Source of the DNA: Desulfatitalea sp. BRH_c12
Lineage (GTDB): Bacteria; Desulfobacterota; Desulfobacteria; Desulfobacterales; Desulfosarcinaceae
NCBI GenBank assembly: GCA_000961655.1
Contig: LADR01000029.1
Location: 1 to 64,000 of the forward strand
Direction of reading: 5' to 3'
Length of the DNA: 64,000 bases
The notes under the pieces are model-generated. The model was not told the origin of the DNA, did no database searches, and worked only from the letters and a program-made list of their open reading frames with translations. The translations under genes were made by a program, and so were the position numbers. Of this stretch, positions 19,026 to 27,817 are shown in pieces. Each line of letters begins with the position of its first letter. The first letter of the stretch is position 1.

Positions 19026-19376
19026 GTGCCGACTCAGCGCACCCCCTTTTGTATCCGCTCGAAAATCTGGATTGAAGACGATCAGGGTCATGTTGTCTTC
19101 GGTCTTGGCCGTTACCGCATTCTGCAAACCGTACGCCAGACCGGCTCCATGCACGCCGCCGCAAAAGCTTTGAAGATGAGTTACCGTTCGGTGTGGATGC
19201 GCATTCGCGCCTCGGAACAACGCATCGGAAAGCCGCTGGTTGTCCGGGAGGGCAACGGCTCGCGCCTGACATCCTTTGGGGAAAAGCTGATGGCAGGGTT
19301 CGAAAGACTCCAGCAGCGCGTAAAAGACGAATCGGACAGCGTTTTCGACAGCCTCATGTCCGATCACCTGAAGTGA
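19026..19376 (+). CDS. ModE-like winged-helix regulator (DNA-binding domain only)
   Basis: A 116-residue one-domain protein. VFGLGRYRILQTVRQTGSMH is followed by AAAKALKMSYRSVWMRIRAS, the LysR/ModE-type N-terminal winged helix-turn-helix, and then by PLVVREGNGSRLTSFGEKL, the wing and linker helix of ModE. No molybdate-binding TOBE domain follows, so Mo sensing would need another protein or another ligand. It is divergent from molybdoenzyme genes and close to relics of modA/modB, which fits a role in Mo/W control. GTG start at 19026 with GGGAGG upstream. Confidence 0.75.
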   Translation: MPTQRTPFCIRSKIWIEDDQGHVVFGLGRYRILQTVRQTGSMHAAAKALKMSYRSVWMRIRASEQRIGKPLVVREGNGSRLTSFGEKLMAGFERLQQRVKDESDSVFDSLMSDHLK

Positions 19377-19856
19377 TCGGTAGGCTATTTGCCCTGATCG
19401 CCCATCTTGCGAATGCGATCGCTGCGTCTGAAATTTGCCTTGACAAGTTGCCCATTGTCTCCTACACAGCCATCAGCTTCAATTAAGCAGGCTTCGTACG
19501 AAATACTATCTGATCGCCCCTTTCATACAGTTGAAGAAAAGCATACCCGCTTCGAGCGGCGTGGTTCGGTCGTTTTTACTACCACTGAAAGACGGTTGGA
19601 AACACAAACGGTAGAAGACAGCATAGAAGAAACGCATCTTGCGCGCTTCCGTCCTGTTATTTTCTGGTTTCCCATTGGGCGCGCTATTCTCGCCGAAACG
19701 CCGCCGGCCGTTCGAGCCACTGCGACGCTCGACGGGCAAGGCTTCGACATCCGAGTACGACACACATAAGCCCCGGGCGTTTACCCGGAAGGCAACAAAC
19801 CCAAAGCTGCGGTGCCGCCTCTTGTCCGGGCGCTCCTCGGACAGGTGTACAGGTAT
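19377..19856. other. Gene-free stretch before the VgrG island
   Basis: Both strands carry open frames of up to about 120 residues here, but they have no ribosome site or recognisable domain. A short GC hairpin lies near 19770 (CCGGGCGTTTACCCGG). I see no other feature. Confidence 0.4.
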
Positions 19857-21140
19857 ATGAGCAGATACAGTCCCTACTTTCTCTCCCATACGATCGGGCT
19901 CGAGGACCATCACTGCCAGTACTACGTGCAGGACGCGCGCTGGTGCCATGATGATATTTTCGACGTGCCCTGCATGCAGTTTTTTCACGAAGAAGAAGCC
20001 GAGCAGTGGCTCTGCGAATGCATCGCCTATGCCCCCGAGGAAACCCTCACCGGGCTGCGCCGTTACCTGAGCGATGATGGCCGGCAGGGGTATTCGGTTC
20101 ATCGCATGAACGATGAAGCGGTGGTGGGGGCTGTTGCGCGGGAACTGGCGCTGCACGGCTTCAAAATCGTGATCCGGCCCAAGCACGGCGTGGCGGTCGC
20201 GCTAGCGGACAGCTTTGCAGGCGACGGCTTTCCCTTGCGGCTTTCGCTTGCCCCGGATCTCGATACCCAACTGAGCACCCTGGCAAAGCACCTCGATGCG
20301 CTGGTAAACGATCAGCAGCACCGGCTGGCCAGCCTGCAGGATCTGCCTGCCGAGGCCCGGGCCGAAGAGATCGAAGCCGCGCCCGGCCAGCTCGCGCGGG
20401 CCGTGACCGCATTTCCCGGTTTTCACCCCGGTCTGATCCGAGAGCTGACGCACATCGGCCAGGCCCCGGTCCGCATCTCTGCAACCGAGCAGCAGGCCGG
20501 CATCGGCGACGGCCGGGGACATCTCCATGCGCAGGTCGAAAAGGTGGCTACGGCACTGCATTCCGATCGCGAGCAGGTCCTGGCATGCTGTGCCATGCTC
20601 ACGCCCTTGCTGACCGATTTTGAGACCCTGCAGGTCGTCCAGGATTTCGCTCAGCGTCACTTGGCCGCCACGCATGCGCGCGAACGCGGCCAGCTGGGCA
20701 TAAGCACCACCGCCGACATGGTCACGGCCCTTGTCCTGGCGCTCGCCCTGATGCATTCCGGCCGCGCCGAGACCATCGCCGCCCAAGTGCCCGTTCTGTC
20801 CGAAGCATCCGGGCAGCTCCAACGACTTGCCAGTGCTCTCAAGAGCATTGAACCACGCCAGCCGCCGGCCAAAAAAGACCCCGCGACGAGCGAGGCCGCC
20901 GCCCCGGCAAAGGCTCTCCCGGCCGCGCTGCGCAGCGACCCGGTTACCCACTGGATTGAAATCGTGTTGCTCGATGATAGCGGTCTGCCGGCGAAGGGGA
21001 TGGTCGTTAGCGCTACCGGGCCGGATGGGAAAGTCACCCAGGGCGTCACCGGGCCGGATGGCAGCGTGCGATTCGACCCTATCGAAGCAGGTAATTACGA
21101 TCTGGCGTTGCCGGAAATCGACGCAGATTTCTGGCGTTAA
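19857..21140 (+). CDS. Unknown protein with C-terminal HWIEI beta-sandwich domain, VgrG-island member
   Basis: A 427-residue protein. The N-terminal half (residues 1-110, with FFHEEEAEQWLCECIAYAPE) is not recognised. A helical middle (about 140-330) is Ala/Leu/Gln-rich, and a Pro/Ala-rich linker follows near 335. The last 70 residues start HWIEIVLLDDSGLPAKGMVV and contain GPDGKVTQGVTGPDGSVRF and GNYDLALPEIDADFW. This resembles the small beta-sandwich domain often attached to type VI secretion spike, PAAR and effector proteins. It lies 47 bases before the LysM-amidohydrolase gene. I infer an adaptor or cargo-loading role; the start (ATG 19857) has only a weak ribosome site. Confidence 0.6.
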   Translation: MSRYSPYFLSHTIGLEDHHCQYYVQDARWCHDDIFDVPCMQFFHEEEAEQWLCECIAYAPEETLTGLRRYLSDDGRQGYSVHRMNDEAVVGAVARELALHGFKIVIRPKHGVAVALADSFAGDGFPLRLSLAPDLDTQLSTLAKHLDALVNDQQHRLASLQDLPAEARAEEIEAAPGQLARAVTAFPGFHPGLIRELTHIGQAPVRISATEQQAGIGDGRGHLHAQVEKVATALHSDREQVLACCAMLTPLLTDFETLQVVQDFAQRHLAATHARERGQLGISTTADMVTALVLALALMHSGRAETIAAQVPVLSEASGQLQRLASALKSIEPRQPPAKKDPATSEAAAPAKALPAALRSDPVTHWIEIVLLDDSGLPAKGMVVSATGPDGKVTQGVTGPDGSVRFDPIEAGNYDLALPEIDADFWR

Positions 21141-21187
21141 GCCCAACTATCCACATGACCCATCACTTTTGCAGATGATTGCTGAAA

Positions 21188-24100
21188 ATGAAAAAACACA
21201 CTGTAGCGCAAGGCGACACGCTGACCAAGATATCCCGGCGGTATAACGTACCGGTTCAAAAAATCTGGGAACATCCCGGCAATGGAGAACTGCGCGAAAA
21301 ACGCAGGCATCCGGATGTGCTGTACCCCGGCGATACCGTCACGATCCCCGATCCGCAACGCAAAACCGTCACCCGGCCTTCGGATCAACGGCATGTCTTT
21401 CATCTCAAGCGGCCCGCGGCCAACCTGCATTTGCGCATCATGCTGAACGGCGAGCCCTGCAGCGGCGCCGTCTGCTGCCTCGATGCCGCTGGCCCGCAGA
21501 CCGCCGACGACCAAGGCCTGGTGACGTTTCCGATCGAGGCCGATCTTGAACGATCCAAGCTGACCATCCAAGTGCCGCCCGGCCTTCCCAGCGACCGGTC
21601 GGATGGCGCGGACGACAACCGCACCCATGCGGTCGATGTGATGATCGGGCATTTGGATCCGGAAGACGAAATCACCGGCATCCAGGCGCGCTTATGCGGC
21701 GTGGGCTTCCATGCCGACCCGATCGCGGGTGACTTGAACCAGCGCACCCACAACGCCGTCGCCCGCTTCCAAAAGGCCTTTGAGATCCTTGAGACGCCCA
21801 CCGGCGAGATAGACGGAAAAACGAAAGCCGAGTTGGTCCGGGTGTACGAAAAAGATCAGCGTTGGAAACGGACATTCACGGACGAGGATAAGATCTGCCG
21901 CTCCGAGAAGCCGCCCGTCTGTCCCGTCAGCCCCACGCTCTGGAACCTCATCAACCTGCTCAACGGCCCCCAGATCATCATCGACAGCCACATGCACATC
22001 CAAAGCGGCCGATGCTGCCCGGTCCCCCTGTTCTGGGATAAAACGCCTTACGCGAACCGTTTGTGGCCGGACCCCACGGATCGCGAAAAAATCGAAAACG
22101 GCATTGACTGGGCTCTTACCAAGCTGGACATGTCTCTAAAAAAGACACGATCGGTGTTGGCGCGACCGGTCGCGCTGCTGAACCAGTTGGGTGGAAAAAG
22201 CATCGACACATCCGAAAAGATCGCCTCGCGCTTAATCGTGATCGTGGCCGAAGCCCTGATCACGCTCAACTACGTCCAAACCGGGTTGGTCCAGGCCGGC
22301 AACACCGCAGCAGCCAATGGCGCCGCCGCCCTGGTCGACGGCGTGGGCGAAAAGCTGGATCAGGGCGCCGGATTTTTGCACGGCCTTTCCGCCATTTATG
22401 ATCGGCTGGCGCAGACACTGCGCCAGATCGGCCAGGGCGAGGCGGAGGCCTGCGTGGACGTGCTGGACCGCACGACCGGCGTTGCCACCCGCATCGTAGA
22501 AGAAGTCTTGAAAGTACATAAGCACGCAGCGGATGCGGCTGCCGGTTACGCCGCCGACATGGCCGATCGAAAAGCGCAAAGAGCAAAACTGATCGCCATG
22601 GTCGAAGCCGAACTGGCCCAAGTCTGCTATGCGATCGCTGTAGACATGAACGCAATTGCCGATGAGATGAACCGCGCCATGGACCTTGCCTACACACATG
22701 CCGCCGGACTGGTCAGCTATGTCGCCAACGAGATCGCCAATGTCGTCCATTTCCAGGCCGAAGCCAACCGGGCCGTGCTGGCCGCCTTGCAAACGCTGCC
22801 TGCAAAGGCAGACCGGATCGTGCAGTCGGCGATCGACGATGCCGCCACCTTGCACGCCTTTACCGACAAATCGGCTCAAAAAACGGTAGACATCGGAAAG
22901 CAGGCGGTGGCGGAAAATCGCGCCACGTATGCCCAACTGCCGGTAGCCCCTTACAACGACCGGCTCAGCATGATGATGGTCATGCCCATGGACATGGATT
23001 TCGGGCACCTGGACGGCTACGAAGGCAAGCAAATTTACGACAAGGTCCTGCACCGGCACACATGGCATTACGCCCTCGATCCGTGGTTCGCGGCCGCAAA
23101 CGCAACGGGCGGCGGCATGCCCCCCATGCCGGCCGTACTGCCGCCGGGCACCGATGTTTCTACGCCCGAATATCAGGACGGCACCATCACGGAAGAAAAA
23201 GGCCCTTTTTACTATTACTACAGACGGGTCGGCAACGCCGATAAGGAGCGTAAAAAACTGATCTGGATGAGTAAATCGGAATACGATCTTTTTGAAGATT
23301 ATCCGCGTCAAATAATGCAAACCATTGCTGTATCTACTGAAAACCCGTGGGAGTTGATACCCTTGTATCATTATGATCCACGACGCTGGTCAGAGCAATC
23401 CGGCGTTGACCCTGGTACGGAGGCGTTCGACAACAAAATCTGGGACATTTTCCCCCGGGCTTGGGACGAGCCGTTCACCAAATATTTCAATGAATCATCA
23501 TCGCGCCAGTTCATAGGTTTTAAGCTTTATACAGCCTTGGGATATAAGCCCCTGGACCCGAAACTTCCAAATCAGCAACATTTCTATGCAAAATGCATCG
23601 AAGGCGATCTGCCCATCGTGTGCCATGCAACCCCGGCTGGCATGTACGCATACGACCGGCTGCGGTATGCGGCCTACAATGCAAAAACACAGGGCATCGC
23701 GCTCTCTGAGTTGGAAAAACAAACCAAGCGCCTGATGGCTGAACGTGGCGTCAAAGCCGATTGGCGTGAATACTATTTTTGCGAGCACTATATTTCACCG
23801 CGTGCCTGGAAAAAAGTACTGGACAGCCCGGGCTGCCAGAATCTGAGATTATGCCTGGCCCATTTTGGTGGCGATGAAGAGCAGTACACCACCTGGAACG
23901 GTGACGACAAGGAAGATCGATGGGACCAGGAAATGGTCCGCATGGCTCTGGCGTATCCCAATTTTTACATCGACATTTCCTATTTCTTCGTAAACAAATA
24001 CTTTGACAAGTTTGCCAAAGCCATCAAAACGCACAAACATCTCAAAGATAAAATTCTTTTCGGCACCGACTGGTGGTTGATCGGTTCAAGCATTTACACC

Positions 24101-24334
24101 TATGAAAGCTACTGTCTGGAAACAAAGGCAAAACTCGACCAGATCGATCCCGAACTCTGGCCGCGCTTTTCCTGGATCAATCCAATGCGCTTTTATCGCA
24201 TTAAGGAGAATAAGGATGCGATATGTAATGGACTGAAATCTGCGGTCAAGATTTTCAAAAACGATAAAATCGTGGAAGAAGTCAAAGGAAAGATATTAAA
24301 AGGTTTCAGGATAATCGAAAACCTGGAGAACTAA
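21188..24334 (+). CDS. LysM / peptidoglycan-binding / amidohydrolase fusion, candidate T6SS cargo
   Basis: A 1048-residue protein. LysM (residues 2-55: HTVAQGDTLTKISRRYNVPV), a beta-rich segment (70-140), a peptidoglycan-binding type-1 repeat (about 155-220: IQARLCGVGFHADPIAGDL) and then a metal-dependent amidohydrolase barrel. Putative metal ligands are His268 and His270 (DSHMH), Lys779 (FKLYTALGYKP), His813 (IVCHAT), His892 (CLAHFGG) and Asp961 (FGTDWW). Between the first and second ligands lies a roughly 300-residue Ala-rich helical insert (about 300-600). The HxH...H...D order is that of the Amidohydro_2 family (COG2159). The cell-wall-binding N-terminus and the genes around it (HWIEI protein, exported protein, VgrG) suggest a secreted enzyme acting in the envelope. 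The substrate is unknown. Start at 21188 lacks a strong ribosome site. Confidence 0.75.
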   Translation: MKKHTVAQGDTLTKISRRYNVPVQKIWEHPGNGELREKRRHPDVLYPGDTVTIPDPQRKTVTRPSDQRHVFHLKRPAANLHLRIMLNGEPCSGAVCCLDAAGPQTADDQGLVTFPIEADLERSKLTIQVPPGLPSDRSDGADDNRTHAVDVMIGHLDPEDEITGIQARLCGVGFHADPIAGDLNQRTHNAVARFQKAFEILETPTGEIDGKTKAELVRVYEKDQRWKRTFTDEDKICRSEKPPVCPVSPTLWNLINLLNGPQIIIDSHMHIQSGRCCPVPLFWDKTPYANRLWPDPTDREKIENGIDWALTKLDMSLKKTRSVLARPVALLNQLGGKSIDTSEKIASRLIVIVAEALITLNYVQTGLVQAGNTAAANGAAALVDGVGEKLDQGAGFLHGLSAIYDRLAQTLRQIGQGEAEACVDVLDRTTGVATRIVEEVLKVHKHAADAAAGYAADMADRKAQRAKLIAMVEAELAQVCYAIAVDMNAIADEMNRAMDLAYTHAAGLVSYVANEIANVVHFQAEANRAVLAALQTLPAKADRIVQSAIDDAATLHAFTDKSAQKTVDIGKQAVAENRATYAQLPVAPYNDRLSMMMVMPMDMDFGHLDGYEGKQIYDKVLHRHTWHYALDPWFAAANATGGGMPPMPAVLPPGTDVSTPEYQDGTITEEKGPFYYYYRRVGNADKERKKLIWMSKSEYDLFEDYPRQIMQTIAVSTENPWELIPLYHYDPRRWSEQSGVDPGTEAFDNKIWDIFPRAWDEPFTKYFNESSSRQFIGFKLYTALGYKPLDPKLPNQQHFYAKCIEGDLPIVCHATPAGMYAYDRLRYAAYNAKTQGIALSELEKQTKRLMAERGVKADWREYYFCEHYISPRAWKKVLDSPGCQNLRLCLAHFGGDEEQYTTWNGDDKEDRWDQEMVRMALAYPNFYIDISYFFVNKYFDKFAKAIKTHKHLKDKILFGTDWWLIGSSIYTYESYCLETKAKLDQIDPELWPRFSWINPMRFYRIKENKDAICNGLKSAVKIFKNDKIVEEVKGKILKGFRIIENLEN

Positions 24335-24335
24335 T

Positions 24336-25517
24336 TTGAAAAAAAAAGAGACATACTTCCTGCGGTCAGCTACAATAATCTGTTCACTATTCCTATTACT
24401 TTTTAGTTTCAAGACTATCGTGTTTGGAGGATCACATCAAATGAATGAACTATATTCTATTAATGATAAAAAATTGTCTTACATTGAAGGAAAAGGGTTT
24501 CCGGTAAAAAGAGAAATTCAAACCATATTCGCAGTGCCGGAAATAAACACGGTAGGCACCAATGCCTTGAACAATGCCATTACATTACTCAAGTTCAATG
24601 ATGAAAAAGGAACTATGAAATATGACACAGTTAGAAGGAATTTTAAAAAGTATGTTTATGGTGGCGATATGTTTTTTTTACCTGAATTTTCGAAAGACAC
24701 TATCGCTTATTCCCAAACCAGAGGTTTTTTACTATTCAATATAAACGATAAAACCTTTATGGATTTTTCTATAGGTAGAGTTCTGGGGATCGTCATTGAA
24801 GAGGTCTTTCCCATTGATGGTGAAAAAAATCTTTTTTTATTTGATTTAAGTTATTTGTTGGGAATGGATAAAGAAATCAAAGTACTCAAACTGCTTGATC
24901 TCACCAAGGAGGAACCCAAAGAAATAGCATATTTTGATATTGAAAAGCACCCTTTGTGGGCGGCCCTCGGCAAAACGACTTTTTATTTTACAGAGGAAGA
25001 TGAAATTCGTAGCTTACACGCACTCAATCAATTATTAAAGCCGATCGATCACCCGCTTTGTGCAGTATACAATACTAAAACTGAAGGGGTTGGCCGGTTC
25101 GGACTGCCCCATATTCATCCAAGCCTGCCTTTTGCTATATTGAGCGAGAATAACCCCCAAAATGCAGAACATCTCGTTACGTGGGTAGCCACCTGGCGAG
25201 ATAAAGAACCAAAGATGTACAAAATTTTTGGAGATAATTTACTAGGCCGTTTCCAGTTTTCTCCTGACGGAAAATGGCTGCTTTTTCAGGATGATACTAT
25301 CAAAAAAGATATGCTGATGGTCATGCCGGTGGATCCTGACCTGCCGCATTTTCTCAGCCCGCCAATCATGCTGCAAAGCAATGATACCATGAACGGTGAC
25401 CTGAATGGCAAATGCGCCTGGATATCCGATCCATTGAGCGTCGTTACGACCAGGCCTGACAAATTGATCAAATGGCAAATTTCTCCAAATACTATCCATT
25501 ACAAAATCACCAAATGA
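24336..25517 (+). CDS. Exported AT-rich protein, possible beta-propeller, candidate immunity protein
   Basis: A 393-residue protein beginning with TTG one base after the previous stop, with GGAG 7 bases upstream. Residues 1-32 form a signal peptide (IICSLFLLLFSFKTIVFGG), possibly uncleaved. The rest shows repeated strand-turn motifs such as FFLPEFSKDTIAYSQTRG, FYFTEEDEIRSL and FQFSPDGKWLLFQDD, reminiscent of WD/TolB-type propeller blades. Base composition is clearly more AT-rich than the neighbours, which suggests recent acquisition. Direct coupling to the amidohydrolase gene and the periplasmic location fit an immunity protein against an envelope-acting effector. This is inference; no family was recognised. 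Confidence 0.6.
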   Translation: MKKKETYFLRSATIICSLFLLLFSFKTIVFGGSHQMNELYSINDKKLSYIEGKGFPVKREIQTIFAVPEINTVGTNALNNAITLLKFNDEKGTMKYDTVRRNFKKYVYGGDMFFLPEFSKDTIAYSQTRGFLLFNINDKTFMDFSIGRVLGIVIEEVFPIDGEKNLFLFDLSYLLGMDKEIKVLKLLDLTKEEPKEIAYFDIEKHPLWAALGKTTFYFTEEDEIRSLHALNQLLKPIDHPLCAVYNTKTEGVGRFGLPHIHPSLPFAILSENNPQNAEHLVTWVATWRDKEPKMYKIFGDNLLGRFQFSPDGKWLLFQDDTIKKDMLMVMPVDPDLPHFLSPPIMLQSNDTMNGDLNGKCAWISDPLSVVTTRPDKLIKWQISPNTIHYKITK

Positions 25518-25599
25518 TCGACCGGATCAAACACAGCAACTCCTATCCTGTTCAGGCAAACCGTAACATGCAATACAAAAGCAACATGGAGGCAACCCG

Positions 25600-27432
25600 A
25601 TGACCCTTTTACAAACCGACCGGCTGATCCGCATTGCCACGCCACTGGGTAAGGACGATTTGGTGGTGCTCTCGTTTTCGGGCACGGAGCAGATGTCCGG
25701 CCTGTTTGCCTTCGAGCTGAAAATGGCCGCCGAACGGGCCGATATCACCTTTGAGCAGTTGGCCGGCAAGAACGTGACGGTGGCCATCGGCTCCGCGGAC
25801 GGCGGGCAGCGCTTTTTCAACGGCATCATCACCGGCTTTGCCCCCGGCCAGAGTTCGGCCAAGCAGGGATTCAGCGAATACAGGGCCTCCATGCGGCCAA
25901 CAGCCTGGCTGCTGACCCGCTGCGTGGATTGCCGCGTGTTCCAGGACCAAAGCGTGCCCGATATTATCAAGCAGGTTTTCAATACTGCCGGTGAAAAAGG
26001 CATCCGCCAGCAGATCGATGTTCGCATGGCGCTTTCGGGCAGTTACGAGCCGCGCGAGATCTGCATCCAGTACAATGAAACCGACATGACCTTTATCGAA
26101 CGCCTGTGCGCCGCCGAGGGCATCTTCTACTTTTTCGAGCATCACAACGGCAAGCACGTCCTGGTTTTTTCCGATACTTCTGACAAGCACCCGGCGCACA
26201 TGGATGGCGACAAACAAGTGGTGCTTTTTCAAAGCACGCTCGGCGCTGTCGAGGCGCGCGAAGGGGTGCGGTACCTGCAGCCGGACAACAAGCTGATGAG
26301 CGGCAAATACATGGCCCGCGACTACAACTTCACCAATCCGGACCTGGACATGACCGTGATGTGTGCAAGCCGCCAGCAAAACCCGCAAAGCCCCGGGGTG
26401 ATCTATGAATATCCTGGCGACTACCAGTCGCCCATGGGGCGCGGTGAAAGCCTGGCCGCGATGCGCATCGCAGCCGAAGATGCCCGCATGCACACGCTCA
26501 ATGGCCAAAGCGACTGCCGCGGCTTTGCAGCCGGGTTTACCTTCAGGCTCAAAGAGCACCCGGTCGCCCAGCTCGACAACAAAACCTATCTGCTGACGCG
26601 GGTGCGCCATGAGGCCCGCCAGCACTTTGCCACCGACACCACCGGCGACAGTTACAGCAACCACTTTGTCTGCCTGCCGCAAAGCATCCCGTACCGGCCG
26701 CGGCGCATCCACCCCGGTCCCGTGATCGCCGGCACCCAGACAGCCATCGTCACCGGACCCAAGAACGAAGAGATCCATACCGATCAGAATGGACGCGTCA
26801 AGGTCAAATTTCATTGGGACCGGCGCGGCGATCAACAGGGCGACGGCAACCTGTCGTGCTGGATCCGGGTATCGCAGATATGGGCCGGTTCCAAGTATGG
26901 CGCCATGCACATACCCCGCGTAGGCCAGGAGGTCATCGTGGGTTTTCTGGACGGCGACCCCGACAGGCCCATCATCACCGGCCGGGTCTATCACGGCCAT
27001 AACCTGCCGCCCTATGATCTTCCGGCCGAAAAGACCAAGAGCACCATCAAGTCCTGCTCCTCCAAGCAGGGCCAGAACAACTTCAACGAGATCCGCTTCG
27101 AGGACCTGACGGGCTCAGAAGAATTTTTCACCCATGCGGCCAAGGACCAAAACGAAGTGGTGCAAAACGACATGGTTACCCAGGTCAAAAACAACCAGCG
27201 CATCGATGTGGAGAATAACCGCGCGGTCACGGTGGCCAGCGGCAACGAGGTCGTGACCATTCAAAGCGGCGGACGGCAGATCTCGGTGCAGGCGGACGAG
27301 CAGCACACCAACGCGGCCGGCTTTAACCACAAGGTGGGGGCCAACTTCACCCTCAAGGTCAACGGCAATATCACCATCGATGCTTCGGGCATCGTCAGCA
27401 TCAACGGGTCGCGGATCATCCTCAATGGATAA
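25600..27432 (+). CDS. vgrG: Type VI secretion spike protein VgrG (TssI)
   Basis: A 610-residue spike protein that caps the Hcp tube and carries effectors. The N-terminal gp27-like region includes FFNGIITGFAPGQSS and YNETDMTFIERLCAAEGIFY, the family signature. The gp5 OB-fold follows (NGRVKVKFHWDRRGDQQGDG, WIRVSQIWAGSKYGAMHIPR, VGQEVIVGFLDGDPDRPIIT), then a C-terminal beta-helix needle with repeats like VTVASGNEVVTIQSGGRQIS. No extension domain is fused after the needle, so effectors must bind non-covalently. The ribosome site GGAGGCAACCCG precedes the ATG at 25600. No other T6SS structural gene is present, so it is an orphan VgrG island; here it lies downstream of its presumed cargo genes, opposite to the usual order. 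Confidence 0.93.
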   Translation: MTLLQTDRLIRIATPLGKDDLVVLSFSGTEQMSGLFAFELKMAAERADITFEQLAGKNVTVAIGSADGGQRFFNGIITGFAPGQSSAKQGFSEYRASMRPTAWLLTRCVDCRVFQDQSVPDIIKQVFNTAGEKGIRQQIDVRMALSGSYEPREICIQYNETDMTFIERLCAAEGIFYFFEHHNGKHVLVFSDTSDKHPAHMDGDKQVVLFQSTLGAVEAREGVRYLQPDNKLMSGKYMARDYNFTNPDLDMTVMCASRQQNPQSPGVIYEYPGDYQSPMGRGESLAAMRIAAEDARMHTLNGQSDCRGFAAGFTFRLKEHPVAQLDNKTYLLTRVRHEARQHFATDTTGDSYSNHFVCLPQSIPYRPRRIHPGPVIAGTQTAIVTGPKNEEIHTDQNGRVKVKFHWDRRGDQQGDGNLSCWIRVSQIWAGSKYGAMHIPRVGQEVIVGFLDGDPDRPIITGRVYHGHNLPPYDLPAEKTKSTIKSCSSKQGQNNFNEIRFEDLTGSEEFFTHAAKDQNEVVQNDMVTQVKNNQRIDVENNRAVTVASGNEVVTIQSGGRQISVQADEQHTNAAGFNHKVGANFTLKVNGNITIDASGIVSINGSRIILNG

Positions 27433-27475
27433 GCAAAAATCTGGCACGGGACCTTCGCTCTACCTGCAGGGGAAT

Positions 27476-27551
27476 CTTGTGTTCGCCCGGTGCGTTTTAT
27501 GGGTTGCGTTTTTGTTTGTGATGCCCGCTGTCCGACGCGGGCGAACACAAG
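27476..27551. repeat. 14-bp inverted repeat of the GGGCGAACACAAGG family
   Basis: CTTGTGTTCGCCCG (27476-27489) is the exact complement of 27538-27551. The right arm continues as GGTTCGCCCCTAC. It may end the vgrG transcript or be two half copies of the GTAGGGGCGAAC element in opposite orientation. Confidence 0.65.
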
Positions 27552-27687
27552 GTTCGCCCCTACGGTGAAACCGGGCATTGTGCTGGGACGGCGGGTGGCA
27601 CACGGCCAAAATAGACCTCCCGCCGTTGATCGACCATTTGGAAAAAACCTTAAGAAGCATAATTACCTTGAGTCTGCTAAGGCAGAG

Positions 27688-27795
27688 GTCGGCCTGGGCC
27701 TGATGAGCTTGGGGGACAGGAGCGTGCAGATTAGGAGTTTGGAAATACAAAGTTCGCCGGGACAAGGCAGCCACTTTAGGCTGATACTACCATAA
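27688..27795 (+). pseudogene. C-terminal scrap of a NarL-family histidine kinase
   Basis: The frame ending at 27795 reads VGLGLMSLGDRSVQIRSLEI followed by QSSPGQGSHFRLILP. This is the G2 box and final strand of a HATPase domain (compare the common GLGLMGMRER...I.S.PG.GT pattern). Nothing upstream in this or other frames continues the kinase. A relic. Confidence 0.6.
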
Positions 27796-27817
27796 ACAGG
27801 AACCCGGCGGCCAAGTT

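Larger units (their letters stand above)
27433..27817. other. Intergenic stretch with repeats and a kinase relic
   Basis: It holds the inverted repeat at 27476-27551 and the histidine-kinase fragment at 27688-27795. The rest is not recognised. Confidence 0.6.

Noticed and set aside
19407-19769. A 120-codon frame before the VgrG island
   Set aside because: Composition is not protein-like and no ribosome site is present. An opposite frame is equally long.
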